Source: Flavobacterium sp. Root935 (lineage in GTDB: Bacteria; Bacteroidota; Bacteroidia; Flavobacteriales; Flavobacteriaceae). From it: a stretch of DNA of 64,000 nucleotides. The stretch spans positions 578,529 through 642,528 of the forward strand of contig NZ_LMJL01000010.1 of NCBI RefSeq assembly GCF_001429295.1, in the 5' to 3' direction. Position 1 is the stretch's first letter; each line of letters opens with the position of its first letter. The notes beneath the pieces were generated by a model. It was not told where the DNA came from, made no database searches, and saw only the letters and a program-made list of their open reading frames with translations. Of this stretch, positions 1 to 7,867 are shown piece by piece. The translations under genes and the position numbers were made by a program.

Positions 1-18
1 TTTCCTTTTCAGCTAACT

Positions 19-36
19 GAGAATTATCTAATTCTC
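19..36. repeat. small perfect hairpin downstream of the OsmC gene
   Basis: An 8-base stem (GAGAATTA / TAATTCTC, 2-base loop) lies just after the OsmC stop codon on the minus strand. There is no U-tract next to it, so it may be a weak or Rho-assisted end signal rather than a true intrinsic terminator. Confidence 0.4.
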
Positions 37-52
37 AAATTGACTAATTTAA

Positions 53-481
53 TTAACGTAATTCTTCGTTGTTTAAAACGACTTTATATTTAATAGCTGC
101 TGTTGGCTCAACTGTTTTGGCAACCGAACAGTATTTCTCGAAAGAAAGCTGTGCTGCCTTTTTTGCTTTTTCAGGATTGATTTCTCCTTCTAAATAAAAA
201 ACCACATCGATTTCTTTAAAAGGTTTTGCTTCTTCGATTTGAACTCTTGTTCCTTCAACCTCAGCATTAAAAGAAGTGATTTCCTGACGCTGCTTCTTTA
301 AAATTGAAATCATATCAATTGCACTGCATCCTGCAACGCCCATTAATACAAGCTCCATTGGACTAGCTCCTAAATCGCTTCCGCCGAATTCGGCTCTGCT
401 GTCAACGTCAACTATATGTCCGCGTTCATTTTTTAGTTTAAAATGAAATGCGTCATTTACTCTGTTTAAAGTTACTTTCAT
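53..481 (-). CDS. OsmC family peroxidase-type protein
   Basis: A 142-residue protein of the OsmC/Ohr superfamily, cytoplasmic thiol-dependent proteins that reduce organic hydroperoxides. The two family cysteines are present: C52 in the AGCSAIDM motif at the start of the central helix, and C118 in EKYCSVAKTV. The length is normal for the YhfA-like branch. It is the last gene of the metX-thrA-osmC string, 79 bases after thrA, so it may be transcribed together with methionine and threonine biosynthesis. A role protecting sulfur metabolites from oxidation is inference from the neighbourhood only. Confidence 0.85.
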   Translation of the reverse strand: MKVTLNRVNDAFHFKLKNERGHIVDVDSRAEFGGSDLGASPMELVLMGVAGCSAIDMISILKKQRQEITSFNAEVEGTRVQIEEAKPFKEIDVVFYLEGEINPEKAKKAAQLSFEKYCSVAKTVEPTAAIKYKVVLNNEELR

Positions 482-560
482 TGTGTTGTTATTTTTTTTG
501 TTTTGTTATAGCCTTGTAAATCTAAAATCTCAAGTCTAAAATCTTCAATCTAAAATCGTA

Positions 561-2975
561 TTACCCTTTATCTGACAATCTCAAAATATCTCCGAAAACT
601 CCTCTTGCCGTTACCGCAGAACCTGCACCAGCTCCTTGAATCACAATTGGACGATCTCCGTAAGATTCTGTGTAAATTTCAAAGAAAGAATCAGAACCTT
701 TTAGTCCGCCTAAGGCTGTATCCGAAGGTACTGAAACTAATTTAACTTCTAGATTTCCTTTGTCATTTTGTAAATCACCAGACAATTCGCCGATATATCT
801 TAGTACATGATTTGGCTGTTGGTCTGCTTTTATTTTAGCATAAATTGAGTCGAATTCTTTTAATTTCGTCAAGAAATCAGCTGCACTTCCTGCACGTAAA
901 TGCTCTGGAATAAGATTCTGAATAGAGATTTCTTCAAATTCGTTTTGTAAATCTAATTCTCTAGCCAAAATCAATAATTTTCTTCCAACGTCATTGCCGC
1001 ATAAATCCTCACGCGGATCTGGCTCTGTGTATCCATTGTCAATTGCTTCCTTCAGGATTTCGCTGAAAGGAGCATCTTTTGCAGAAAAATTATTGAATAA
1101 ATAGCTCAATGTTCCTGAGAAAACACCTTTAATTTTTGTGATGTTTTCGCCTGAAAGATGCAGTAATTTAATCGTATCAATTAAGGGTAAACCTGCACCA
1201 ACATTGGTTTCATATAAATAATTCTTTTGATTTTCTGCCAGCGCTTTTCTCAATTCTTTATAAAAGCCATAGCTTAATGTATTCGCTACTTTATTCGAAG
1301 AAATCAAATCGAAACTGCTTTCTACAAGCGGAATATAGTTTTCTACGAATGGCGCACTTGCCGTATTATCAATCGCAATTAAGTTTTCTAAATGATGTTC
1401 ATTTGCGTAAGCAATAATATCTTTTATAGTGTATGCTTCTCCTTTGGTTTCGATTTCATTTTTCCAGTTTGCAGTTACACCATATTTATTTAAAAGCAGT
1501 TTTTTTGAATTTGCAATTGCAAAAACATTCAACTTAACATCTTTACGTTTTTCAATTGCTGCAGCCGATTCTAAGATTTGGTTAATTAAAGTCCCTCCTA
1601 CTAATCCGTGGCCAAAAATCGCGATGTTTATTTTCTTAGAAACACCAAAAATTTCTCCGTGAATTACGTTTAAGGCTTTGTTTAATTCTTCTTTTTTAAC
1701 AACCAAACTCACGTTTTTACCCGTTACGGTGTTGTTAAACAAAATCGGAACAATTTTATTTTTGATTAAGGCTGTATATGGTTTGTGGAATGTACTTAAA
1801 TCCTGTCCGATAATCGAAATTACCGATACATTGTCTGTAACTGTAATTTGGTTTACGTCTTTCGAATAAAAGTCATTTTCGAACTCTTTTTCTAATTCTA
1901 CAACTGCAGTTGTCGCTTTATCTGTTGCTACAACCAACCCAATTCCTCTTTCTGAAGATCCTTGCGAAATAATACTCACACTAATATTATGATCGCCCAT
2001 TACCTTAAAAATACGGGCATCTACTCCTGCCTTTCCAAGTAATCCGCGTCCTTCAAGGTTAACAAGAGAAACATTTTCCAAAACAGAAAGTGTTTTAATT
2101 CCTTCTTTAGCAGAATCGGATGTAATTAATGTTCCGCGGTTTTCGTGATTGAAAGTATTTAAAATACGAAGCGGAATATTTTTTTCTAATAACGGAATTA
2201 TCGTTTTGGCGTGCAGAATTGTTGCTCCAAAATTAGCCAGCTCATTTGCTTCGTTAAAAGACAAATATTCGATTTTTTTAGCATCTGCAACTAAATCTGG
2301 ATTTGCCGTGTAGATTCCGTCTACGTGTGTAAAGTTTTGAAGTTCTTCGGCATTTAAATAATTCGCGATTAACGAAGCGGTATAGTTACTGCCGTTTCTA
2401 CCTAAAGTAGTTGTGTCGTTGTTGTTGTTGGAACCAATGAAGCCTGTAACTATATTAACCGTTTCGCCGTTATGTTCTTTAAAATAATTTACTACGTTTT
2501 TCTTTGAAAGCTGTTCTAGAGGCTGTGCATCACCAAATTTAGAATCGGTTTTCAGCAATTCTCTTGAATCTACAAAATTCGCTGGAATTCCTTTTTCTAT
2601 CAAAATAGCGGTCAATAATTTAGCCGAAAGCAATTCTCCTTTTGATAGAATCTGATCTTTGATTTTTTTACTGTAATCGCCAATTAGACTTACTCCTTCA
2701 AAAAGTTTATCTAAAACATTAAATTCTTCCGAAAAATCTACGTGTGGATAATCTGATATTTGATATTTTTTAAAATTCTCTAATAATTCTTTATAACTGC
2801 CGTTTTTTGCAGCAATGGTTAAGATAAATTCCAATTCATCTGTTGCGTTTCCTCGCGCAGAAACTACAACAGCAATTTTTTCACCTTGATTTACTTTATC
2901 CGAAATGATCGAAACAACTTTATTAAGTCCTTCTCCGTTTGCTAATGATTTACCTCCAAATTTTAATACTTTCAT
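561..2975 (-). CDS. thrA: bifunctional aspartokinase / homoserine dehydrogenase
   Basis: This 804-residue cytoplasmic fusion enzyme catalyses the first and third steps of the aspartate pathway: aspartate phosphorylation and reduction of aspartate semialdehyde to homoserine. An N-terminal amino acid kinase domain (about 1-285) begins KFGGKSLANG and contains TTLGRNGSNY. ACT regulatory domains follow (about 300-440; NLEGRGLLGKAG, SIISQGSSERGI). The homoserine dehydrogenase domain starts near 450 with the NAD(P) motif IAIFGHGLVGGTL and carries SSNKVANT, NVGAGLP and the substrate signature GYTEPDPREDL..GNDVGRK. Length and layout match E. coli ThrA. The first kinase motif reads KFGGK where KFGGT is usual, and WTDVDG reads FTHVDG. 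The gene starts one base downstream of the metX stop codon, so the two are cotranscribed and thrA is under the metX leader and riboswitch. Confidence 0.95.
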   Translation of the reverse strand: MKVLKFGGKSLANGEGLNKVVSIISDKVNQGEKIAVVVSARGNATDELEFILTIAAKNGSYKELLENFKKYQISDYPHVDFSEEFNVLDKLFEGVSLIGDYSKKIKDQILSKGELLSAKLLTAILIEKGIPANFVDSRELLKTDSKFGDAQPLEQLSKKNVVNYFKEHNGETVNIVTGFIGSNNNNDTTTLGRNGSNYTASLIANYLNAEELQNFTHVDGIYTANPDLVADAKKIEYLSFNEANELANFGATILHAKTIIPLLEKNIPLRILNTFNHENRGTLITSDSAKEGIKTLSVLENVSLVNLEGRGLLGKAGVDARIFKVMGDHNISVSIISQGSSERGIGLVVATDKATTAVVELEKEFENDFYSKDVNQITVTDNVSVISIIGQDLSTFHKPYTALIKNKIVPILFNNTVTGKNVSLVVKKEELNKALNVIHGEIFGVSKKINIAIFGHGLVGGTLINQILESAAAIEKRKDVKLNVFAIANSKKLLLNKYGVTANWKNEIETKGEAYTIKDIIAYANEHHLENLIAIDNTASAPFVENYIPLVESSFDLISSNKVANTLSYGFYKELRKALAENQKNYLYETNVGAGLPLIDTIKLLHLSGENITKIKGVFSGTLSYLFNNFSAKDAPFSEILKEAIDNGYTEPDPREDLCGNDVGRKLLILARELDLQNEFEEISIQNLIPEHLRAGSAADFLTKLKEFDSIYAKIKADQQPNHVLRYIGELSGDLQNDKGNLEVKLVSVPSDTALGGLKGSDSFFEIYTESYGDRPIVIQGAGAGSAVTARGVFGDILRLSDKG

Positions 2976-2976
2976 T

Positions 2977-3966
2977 TTATTTTTTTATTGTTTCTGCCTT
3001 AAAAATGTCGGCAAGTAAATGATCTAATTGTTTGTACTCGATTAAAAAAGCGTCATGTCCGTGAACCGAATCAATTTCGCTGTAGAAAACATTGTCTTTA
3101 AATTTCTTCAGTTCTTCGTAGGTTTCTACGTTTTCTTTTGCTGTAAAAAACAAATCCGAATTAATTCCTACTATATGAATTGATGCATTTGATTGTGACA
3201 GTAAGTTTTCAAAACTTTCACTATTTCTAGTAATATCAATTGTTTTAAGCAGCTGGTTCATTAATTTATAAGAAGCTAACTGAAATCTTTGCTGCAATTT
3301 TTTTCCGTGATGCGCCAGCCAGCTTTCGATATTAAAAATCAAAAGATCTTGATTGATGGTACGCTGAAATTTTTCTTTGAATGATTCTGGCGAACGATAA
3401 CACAGCATGGCGTGTATTCTCGCATCTTCGATTGGTTTTGAAGAATTATTGAGAATTTGTTCTTGCAGGAAACAATTGGCAATAAGCCAGTCTGTCGATT
3501 TCCAATCGCTCGCAATCGGGATAAGATGTTCTGTGATATTTGGTTCTAAAGCTAAGATTTCCCAAGCAATTCCGCCTCCAACTGAGCCTCCAATTATGGC
3601 ATAAAGCTTTTCAATATTTAAAACTTTTAGTCCTTCAATAAAAATTCGGGCAATGTCTCTGGCAGTAAAATCTAGATAATTTTCGATTAGGAAAGAATTG
3701 CTTCCGTTTCCTGGAATATCAAACGCTAAAATGGTATAGACAGCAGTATCAATGGTTTTACCTTCACCAATTAAGTTATTCCACCAGCCATTCTCGCCAG
3801 TAACTTGGGCGTTTCCTGTCAAGGCATGATTTACCAAAACAATAGGCGCACTATGTAAAGGCTGACCAGCAACAGTAAAACTTAAAGGCAGTGTATGATA
3901 AAACGCACCATTTTCTGTGGTGAAATTTTGTATGCTAATAGGGTTTGGTATATTTTCCAATTTCAA
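2977..3966 (-). CDS. metX: homoserine O-acetyltransferase
   Basis: A 329-residue alpha/beta-hydrolase fold enzyme that transfers acetyl from acetyl-CoA to homoserine, committing it to methionine. The oxyanion motif NHALTGN is near residue 46, the nucleophile elbow is GGSVGGG with S128, the acid Asp lies in GINSDLFF, and the catalytic His is in VHGHDAFL near the C terminus. The size fits the MetX family. A SAM-I riboswitch lies immediately upstream and two attenuator units lie further upstream. The product feeds O-acetylhomoserine to MetY encoded at 6485-7789. Acetyl rather than succinyl transfer is inferred from MetX family membership and the MetY partner. Confidence 0.93.
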   Translation of the reverse strand: MKLENIPNPISIQNFTTENGAFYHTLPLSFTVAGQPLHSAPIVLVNHALTGNAQVTGENGWWNNLIGEGKTIDTAVYTILAFDIPGNGSNSFLIENYLDFTARDIARIFIEGLKVLNIEKLYAIIGGSVGGGIAWEILALEPNITEHLIPIASDWKSTDWLIANCFLQEQILNNSSKPIEDARIHAMLCYRSPESFKEKFQRTINQDLLIFNIESWLAHHGKKLQQRFQLASYKLMNQLLKTIDITRNSESFENLLSQSNASIHIVGINSDLFFTAKENVETYEELKKFKDNVFYSEIDSVHGHDAFLIEYKQLDHLLADIFKAETIKK

Positions 3967-4008
3967 ATCTGTTGTATTATCTGATTTGTATCTGGAAATA
4001 TTAGAAAG

Positions 4009-4028
4009 AAAAAACTAGTATAAACTAG
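4009..4028 (-). terminator. possible weak terminator, expression platform of the metX SAM-I riboswitch
   Basis: Read on the minus strand, a 5-bp stem (CTAGT / ACTAG, 4-base loop, plus-strand 4015-4019 with 4024-4028) is followed by six T. It sits between the SAM-I aptamer and metX. The stem is short, so control could instead act on translation start. Confidence 0.35.
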
Positions 4029-4040
4029 AAAAATTCTTGT

Positions 4041-4146
4041 TGTTATCTTTCCACGTTGGGCGTGGTAGAATGCAGCACCTTCTTCGAATTAACGAAGGGT
4101 TGCTAAGGATTCATCGGGTCTAATCCCTCGTCCTTTCTTTATAACA
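4041..4146 (-). promoter_or_regulatory. SAM-I (S-box) riboswitch upstream of metX-thrA
   Basis: Read on the minus strand, the segment has the SAM-I core. A closing P1 helix pairs TGTTAT (4146-4141) with ATAACA (4046-4041). Inside are the conserved CCGATGAATCC and TAGCAACCC blocks, a hairpin closed by CTTCG/CGAAG, the GGTGCT element followed by CATTCTACC, the P4 hairpin CCACG..CGTGG, and the final GAAAGATAA. Family knowledge: SAM binding turns off downstream methionine genes. Here it lies about 75 bases before the metX start. The call rests on sequence motifs and the correct order of helices. Confidence 0.92.
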
Positions 4147-4336
4147 TTTCAATACTTTTTTGAACTTAACGAGTGCAAATTAACTACTAATTTCTTTAAC
4201 AAACAAATTTTATCGAAACTGTTTGCTAAATTTCATAAACATATTGCAGCAAAAACTATTATACGCAAAAATTTACCGAACAAAAATGCCCAGTAAAATT
4301 AAGCAGGCCGAAGCCTATTTTGCGATGCTTTTTAAT

Positions 4337-4540
4337 TTAGATAAAAAGCGTTTCATTTTCTTTTGAATACATCAAAAACAACAAAGAATTTGGTGTTATT
4401 TTTTCGGTATTTTTATCCGTTTCAGTAATTCCGAACCTTGGGTGAGCCAATTCGTTTGCTGGCGGCGGCGGATTATTTCTTTTCGTTCTTTTGTTTTTCA
4501 AAGTAGAAATCGTTTTTGCTAAGTAGTTCAATGTGCTCAT
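4337..4540 (-). CDS. small protein A of the methionine attenuator units (67 aa)
   Basis: I do not recognise a named family. The 67-residue product begins MSTLNYLAK, has a basic stretch (KNKRTKRNN), a run of four prolines, and ends LLFLMYSKENETLFI. The ends resemble the 64-residue protein at 7868-8062 (start MNTLD; end VLFHMYALEEEGEDFFI), with LF.MY near the C terminus and a final FI in both. It is the first gene after tandem leader/terminator units A and B and lies 190 bases before the SAM-I riboswitch of metX, mirroring the position of its relative before metY. No signal peptide or membrane segment is visible. Being a real gene is inferred from the paralogy and the matched context. Confidence 0.6.
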   Translation of the reverse strand: MSTLNYLAKTISTLKNKRTKRNNPPPPANELAHPRFGITETDKNTEKITPNSLLFLMYSKENETLFI

Positions 4541-4616
4541 GATATTAAGTTTTAGTTTAGTTGCGTTTTATAATCTTTATTTCTTTTTTATGTTTATGTT
4601 AAATCACTTTCAGGAA

Positions 4617-4655
4617 TAAAAAAACCCTTTTGGAATTTTAGATACCAAAAGGGTT
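4617..4655 (-). terminator. attenuator terminator B
   Basis: An 11-bp stem (AACCCTTTTGG / CCAAAAGGGTT; plus-strand 4645-4655 with 4623-4633) is followed on the minus strand by a run of seven T. It lies between leader ORF B and small protein A, inside the metX unit rather than at its end, so it is expected to be conditional. Confidence 0.85.
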
Positions 4656-4686
4656 AAGTTTTTTAAACTCATTTATTCTTTTAGTA

Positions 4687-4752
4687 TCAACAGACGTTCA
4701 CGCAAATAAGCGCGACAGCAAACATCTTGTTCATCTGTAAGGATTTATTCAT
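4687..4752 (-). CDS. leader peptide B (21 aa) of the metX attenuator
   Basis: A 21-codon ORF with four Met codons including the start, three Val and two Cys, ending ICVNVC and then TGA. An internal ATG at 4734 could give a 15-residue form. Directly at the stop codon the RNA reads GATACTAAAAG (plus-strand 4678-4688), which can form 11 pairs (one G-U) with CTTTTGGTATC, the 5' arm of terminator B (plus-strand 4641-4651). A ribosome finishing the ORF would cover the first segment and allow termination. A ribosome held at earlier Met/Cys/Val codons would leave it free to block the terminator. The mechanism is inference; the pairing is seen in the sequence. Confidence 0.65.
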   Translation of the reverse strand: MNKSLQMNKMFAVALICVNVC

Positions 4753-4800
4753 CTGTGATTTATATTGTATTTTATTTAAATTCTGCATTTTTGTGTAAAA

Positions 4801-4834
4801 TTAAAAAGCCTCCCAATATGTTTTGGGAGGCTTT
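4801..4834 (-). terminator. attenuator terminator A
   Basis: An 11-bp stem (AAGCCTCCCAA / TTGGGAGGCTT; plus-strand 4823-4833 with 4806-4816) is followed by T residues on the minus strand. It lies just after leader ORF A and before leader ORF B, with no structural gene between them. Confidence 0.85.
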
Positions 4835-4860
4835 ACTATATATTGTATTCTTACAATTTT

Positions 4861-4932
4861 TTAAGCAATAGACAACCCAGCCTCGGTTATAACCGAAATG
4901 GCGCAAAACATTTTGTTGACTTTTAAGTTCAT
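4861..4932 (-). CDS. leader peptide A (23 aa), first of two tandem metX attenuators
   Basis: A 23-codon ORF whose middle reads NKMFCAISVIT, sharing NKMF with leader B. The codons GAG GCT (plus-strand 4879-4884) repeat the 3' arm of terminator A and can pair with AGCCTC in its 5' arm (plus-strand 4827-4832). Just before them lies a self-complementary hairpin CGGTTATAACCG (4884-4895) that could act as a pause structure. The order pause hairpin, antiterminator segment, terminator is that of classical ribosome-mediated attenuation. Met, Cys, Ile and Thr codons precede the GAG GCT. Which amino acid is sensed is unclear. Confidence 0.6.
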   Translation of the reverse strand: MNLKVNKMFCAISVITEAGLSIA

Positions 4933-4958
4933 TTGATTGTAGTAGTTTTTGGGTATAA

Positions 4959-4990
4959 CAAATATGCAACTATTATTTTTATTAAACAAA
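4959..4990 (-). promoter_or_regulatory. promoter for the metX attenuator unit
   Basis: On the minus strand TTTG (4990-4987), a 20-base spacer and CATATTTG (4966-4959) match the Bacteroidota promoter pattern TTTG-N19-21-TAnnTTTG with one mismatch. The expected start of transcription falls about 20 bases before leader ORF A. Confidence 0.55.
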
Positions 4991-5183
4991 TAAAATTCAA
5001 GAATTTAATTACAAAATACGTTAAAAAGTGATTTTTTTACGTCGAAAAACATCTTACAAAAATAATTTACAGAAAAAGACTATAAAAAATTGATCAATAA
5101 GCAGTTTTAAAGCTTTCTAAACTTCCTTAACGAATCAGTTTATCAAAGAACATTAGTTATATTTTTTATTTTCTACGAAGTTT

Positions 5184-6272
5184 TTAAGACCAAACGGCCT
5201 CTTTATTTCTAATTCTTTCCGCTACTTTCAAAATATCGGTTATAATTCCTCTCGAAATTGCCTGTTTGCACGGCGGTGCACTTTGGATTACAATTGGAAC
5301 CTGTGCGTAAGATTGTGTATAGATTTCAAAAATGGTATCCGAGCCCTTTAATTGTCCAATTGCAGAATGTGCAGGTTCTGAAATCAATTTGACTTCCAGC
5401 TTATTTTTCTCAAAATCAAATTCGCCCACATAACGAAGTACATGATTATCAGACTGTGTTATTTTTGCTATTTTAAATGATTTGTCAACTGCTTCTTTAT
5501 TCAGCACTCCATTTTGTTCCAGATGATTTTCTGTAATAAAAGGATGTATTTGAATATCTGAGAAATTGAAATCTTTGCCAACTTCTCTGGCCAATATTAG
5601 AAGTTTTCTTGCCGTGTCGTTTCCAGATAAATCTTCCTTGAATGTTGATTTCATTAATCCCAAAAGACTTGCATCTTTTAAAACGGATGAAAACGAAACA
5701 TCTTCAGAAGAAAATCTATTAAACACGTAACTCAAATTATCTGAAAATACTCCTCGAATCTTGGTGATTTTTTCTCCCGAATAATACAAATCTCTTAAAG
5801 TCTGCAAAACCGGAATCCCTGTATCGACAGATGTTTCATACAAAAACTCTTTGTCATACTTTTTAAGATTTGATCGCAGCTCTTTGTACAAGTCTATCGG
5901 CAGTGTGTTTGCTTTTTTATTGACAGCCACAATATTAAATCCGTTTTTGATGAGCGTATTATAATGTTTCACCAATTCATCACTGGCTGTTGCATCTACA
6001 GCAATCAAGTTTTCGAATTCATTTTCTTTAGCAAATTCAATAATATCTTCTACTTTAAAAGGAACAGCCAATTGTCTAAAATTGGTTTCCCAAGCATAAC
6101 CAACACCTTCTTTCTCGAAAAAGGCCACTGTAGAATTGGTTATAATAGGAAAATGAAAATCTACGTTTTTACTTTCAAGAAAAAAGTCCTGACTTTCAAT
6201 AATCTGATTAATCAAAGTACTTCCGATATTTCCAATTCCAAAAAGGATAATGTTTATTTTAAGCTTTGACAT
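5184..6272 (-). CDS. homoserine dehydrogenase-like paralog with altered active site
   Basis: A 362-residue protein clearly related over its whole length to the homoserine dehydrogenase half of ThrA in this window. The nucleotide-binding motif ILFGIGNIGSTL is at 9-20, NKKANT holds the conserved Lys at 119, and DLSGNDTARK keeps D219 and K223. However, where ThrA reads GYTEPDPREDL, this protein reads GLMKSTFKEDL, so the conserved substrate-binding Glu (E208 in yeast numbering) is Lys. The NVGAGLP motif is SVDTGIP. A longer reading frame opens at 6362, but that extension runs through an inverted repeat, so I place the start at MSKLKINII (6272). It follows metY on the same strand, and they are probably cotranscribed. 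It could be a low-activity, re-specialised or regulatory paralog. Confidence 0.8.
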   Translation of the reverse strand: MSKLKINIILFGIGNIGSTLINQIIESQDFFLESKNVDFHFPIITNSTVAFFEKEGVGYAWETNFRQLAVPFKVEDIIEFAKENEFENLIAVDATASDELVKHYNTLIKNGFNIVAVNKKANTLPIDLYKELRSNLKKYDKEFLYETSVDTGIPVLQTLRDLYYSGEKITKIRGVFSDNLSYVFNRFSSEDVSFSSVLKDASLLGLMKSTFKEDLSGNDTARKLLILAREVGKDFNFSDIQIHPFITENHLEQNGVLNKEAVDKSFKIAKITQSDNHVLRYVGEFDFEKNKLEVKLISEPAHSAIGQLKGSDTIFEIYTQSYAQVPIVIQSAPPCKQAISRGIITDILKVAERIRNKEAVWS

Positions 6273-6296
6273 AATTTCTACTATTTTGTTTTTTAG

Positions 6297-6393
6297 CCAT
6301 ATAAGTGATATAAGTTCATTTAATTTTCTTTGCGTTAAATTGCTAGACGCACTGTGGTACATTTTACTAAATGAACTTATATCACTTATATGG
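6297..6393. repeat. 26-bp perfect inverted repeat with 45-base loop
   Basis: Arms at 6297-6322 and 6368-6393 are perfect reverse complements (core ATATAAGTGATATAAG); the loop is 6323-6367. It sits between metY and the homoserine dehydrogenase-like gene, and as RNA would form a strong hairpin before the latter. It has the look of a dispersed intergenic repeat or a miniature mobile unit, but only one copy is present here. It has no U-tract. Confidence 0.85.
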
Positions 6394-6484
6394 TTGAATT
6401 TTTATAATGATGCTTTTCATAAAAAATTACCTTTAGCAATAACCAATCACTAAAGGCAATCTTTCAAACAAAAAACAAAAAAAC

Positions 6485-7789
6485 CTAATTTTTATTAATA
6501 CTGTATTGTGATAGCGAAACACTCTCAAAAACAGTTTGCAGATCTGCAATTAAATCTTCAATATCTTCAATTCCCACAGACAGACGAACCAAATCTTTTG
6601 AAACTCCTGTTTCGATTTGTTCTTCATCTGTTAACTGCTGATGTGTGGTACTTGCCGGGTGAATAATCAGCGATTTAGTGTCGCCAATATTGGCTAGTAA
6701 AGAGAATAATTTTGTATTATCTACAACTTTTTTAGCAGCATCAAAACCACCTTTTAATCCAAAAGTAATGATTCCGCTTTGGCCTTGTGGCAAATATTCT
6801 TGGGCTAAATCGAAATATTTATTCGATTTTAAACCTGGATAATTTACCCACACGACCTCATCTTGTTTCTCTAACCATTCGGCCAAAGCCAAAGCATTCT
6901 CACTATGTTTCTTGATTCGGATTGGAAGTGTTTCTAATCCTTGAATAATCTGAAAAGCATTAAATGGACTCAAAGCAGAACCAAAATCACGCAGTCCTTC
7001 AATTCGCGCTTTTGCAATAAAAGCCGCATTTCCTAAAGCTTCGTGATATACTAATCCGTGGTAACCTGCAGACGGTTCGGTAAATTCAGGGAATTTTCCG
7101 TTTGCCCAGTCAAAATTTCCAGCATCAATGATAACGCCTCCTAAAGAAGTTCCGTTTCCAGCGATATATTTAGTTAAGGAGTGAATTACAATATCGGCAC
7201 CATATTTAATTGGGTTCAATAAGTAAGGTGTCGCAACTGTATTGTCTACTATAAATGGCACTTTAAATGCTTTGGCTTCTGCCGAAATTCCTTTTAAATC
7301 TAAGACATCTAATTTTGGATTTCCGAGAGATTCAACAAAAAAAGCTCTTGTGTTTTCTTTTGCCGCTTTGGTAAAATTTTCTGGTTTTGAAGGATCTACA
7401 AATGTTGTTGTAATTCCTAATCTTGGTAATGTAACTTTTAGCAGATTATAAGTTCCTCCATATAAACTGTTTGATGCTACTATATGATCTCCAGCTTTTA
7501 GCAAAGTCAATAATGTTGTAGAAATTGCCGATGCTCCAGATGCTGTTACTACCGCTCCGATTCCGCCTTCAAGTGCTGCCAGACGCTGTTCTAAAACGTC
7601 GTTTGTCGGATTATTTAATCTTGTATAAATAAATCCAGCTTCGGCAAGACCAAATAAATTGGCAGCGTGATCTGAATTGTTAAATACATACGATGATGTT
7701 TGGTAAATTGGCACTGCTCTTGTGCTTCCGTTTTTAGTAACATCGTGTCCTGCGTGTAATGCGTTTGTTGCAAATTTTTGTGTACTCAT
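6485..7789 (-). CDS. metY: O-acetylhomoserine sulfhydrylase (aminocarboxypropyltransferase)
   Basis: A 434-residue PLP enzyme of the Cys/Met metabolism family that makes homocysteine from O-acetylhomoserine and sulfide. Features include YTRLNNPT at 55-62, the cofactor-binding VTASGASA, FIVDNTVATPYL at 179-190, and the PLP lysine K207 in HSLTKYIAGNG. The C terminus holds IHPASTTHQQL and LVRLSVGIED. The length fits MetY (about 430) rather than the roughly 390 of MetB or MetC, and it carries the longer insertions typical of MetY. It lies 78 bases after small protein B and under the Met/Cys leader peptide at 8155-8235. Confidence 0.93.
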   Translation of the reverse strand: MSTQKFATNALHAGHDVTKNGSTRAVPIYQTSSYVFNNSDHAANLFGLAEAGFIYTRLNNPTNDVLEQRLAALEGGIGAVVTASGASAISTTLLTLLKAGDHIVASNSLYGGTYNLLKVTLPRLGITTTFVDPSKPENFTKAAKENTRAFFVESLGNPKLDVLDLKGISAEAKAFKVPFIVDNTVATPYLLNPIKYGADIVIHSLTKYIAGNGTSLGGVIIDAGNFDWANGKFPEFTEPSAGYHGLVYHEALGNAAFIAKARIEGLRDFGSALSPFNAFQIIQGLETLPIRIKKHSENALALAEWLEKQDEVVWVNYPGLKSNKYFDLAQEYLPQGQSGIITFGLKGGFDAAKKVVDNTKLFSLLANIGDTKSLIIHPASTTHQQLTDEEQIETGVSKDLVRLSVGIEDIEDLIADLQTVFESVSLSQYSINKN

Positions 7790-7867
7790 GATTTCTTAGT
7801 TTTTTTAGGTATTGTTATACGTTTATATTGTAATTAAGTTTTGAAATTGTAATTCAATTAAAATGAC

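Noticed and set aside
4772..4969. 65-residue minus-strand ORF over leader A
   Set aside because: It is in another frame, reads through terminator A, and has no recognisable features. The shorter 23-codon ORF with antiterminator pairing explains the region better.
6273..6362. N-terminal extension of the homoserine dehydrogenase-like protein
   Set aside because: The extra 30 codons run through the 26-bp inverted repeat and precede the nucleotide-binding strand that normally begins such proteins.
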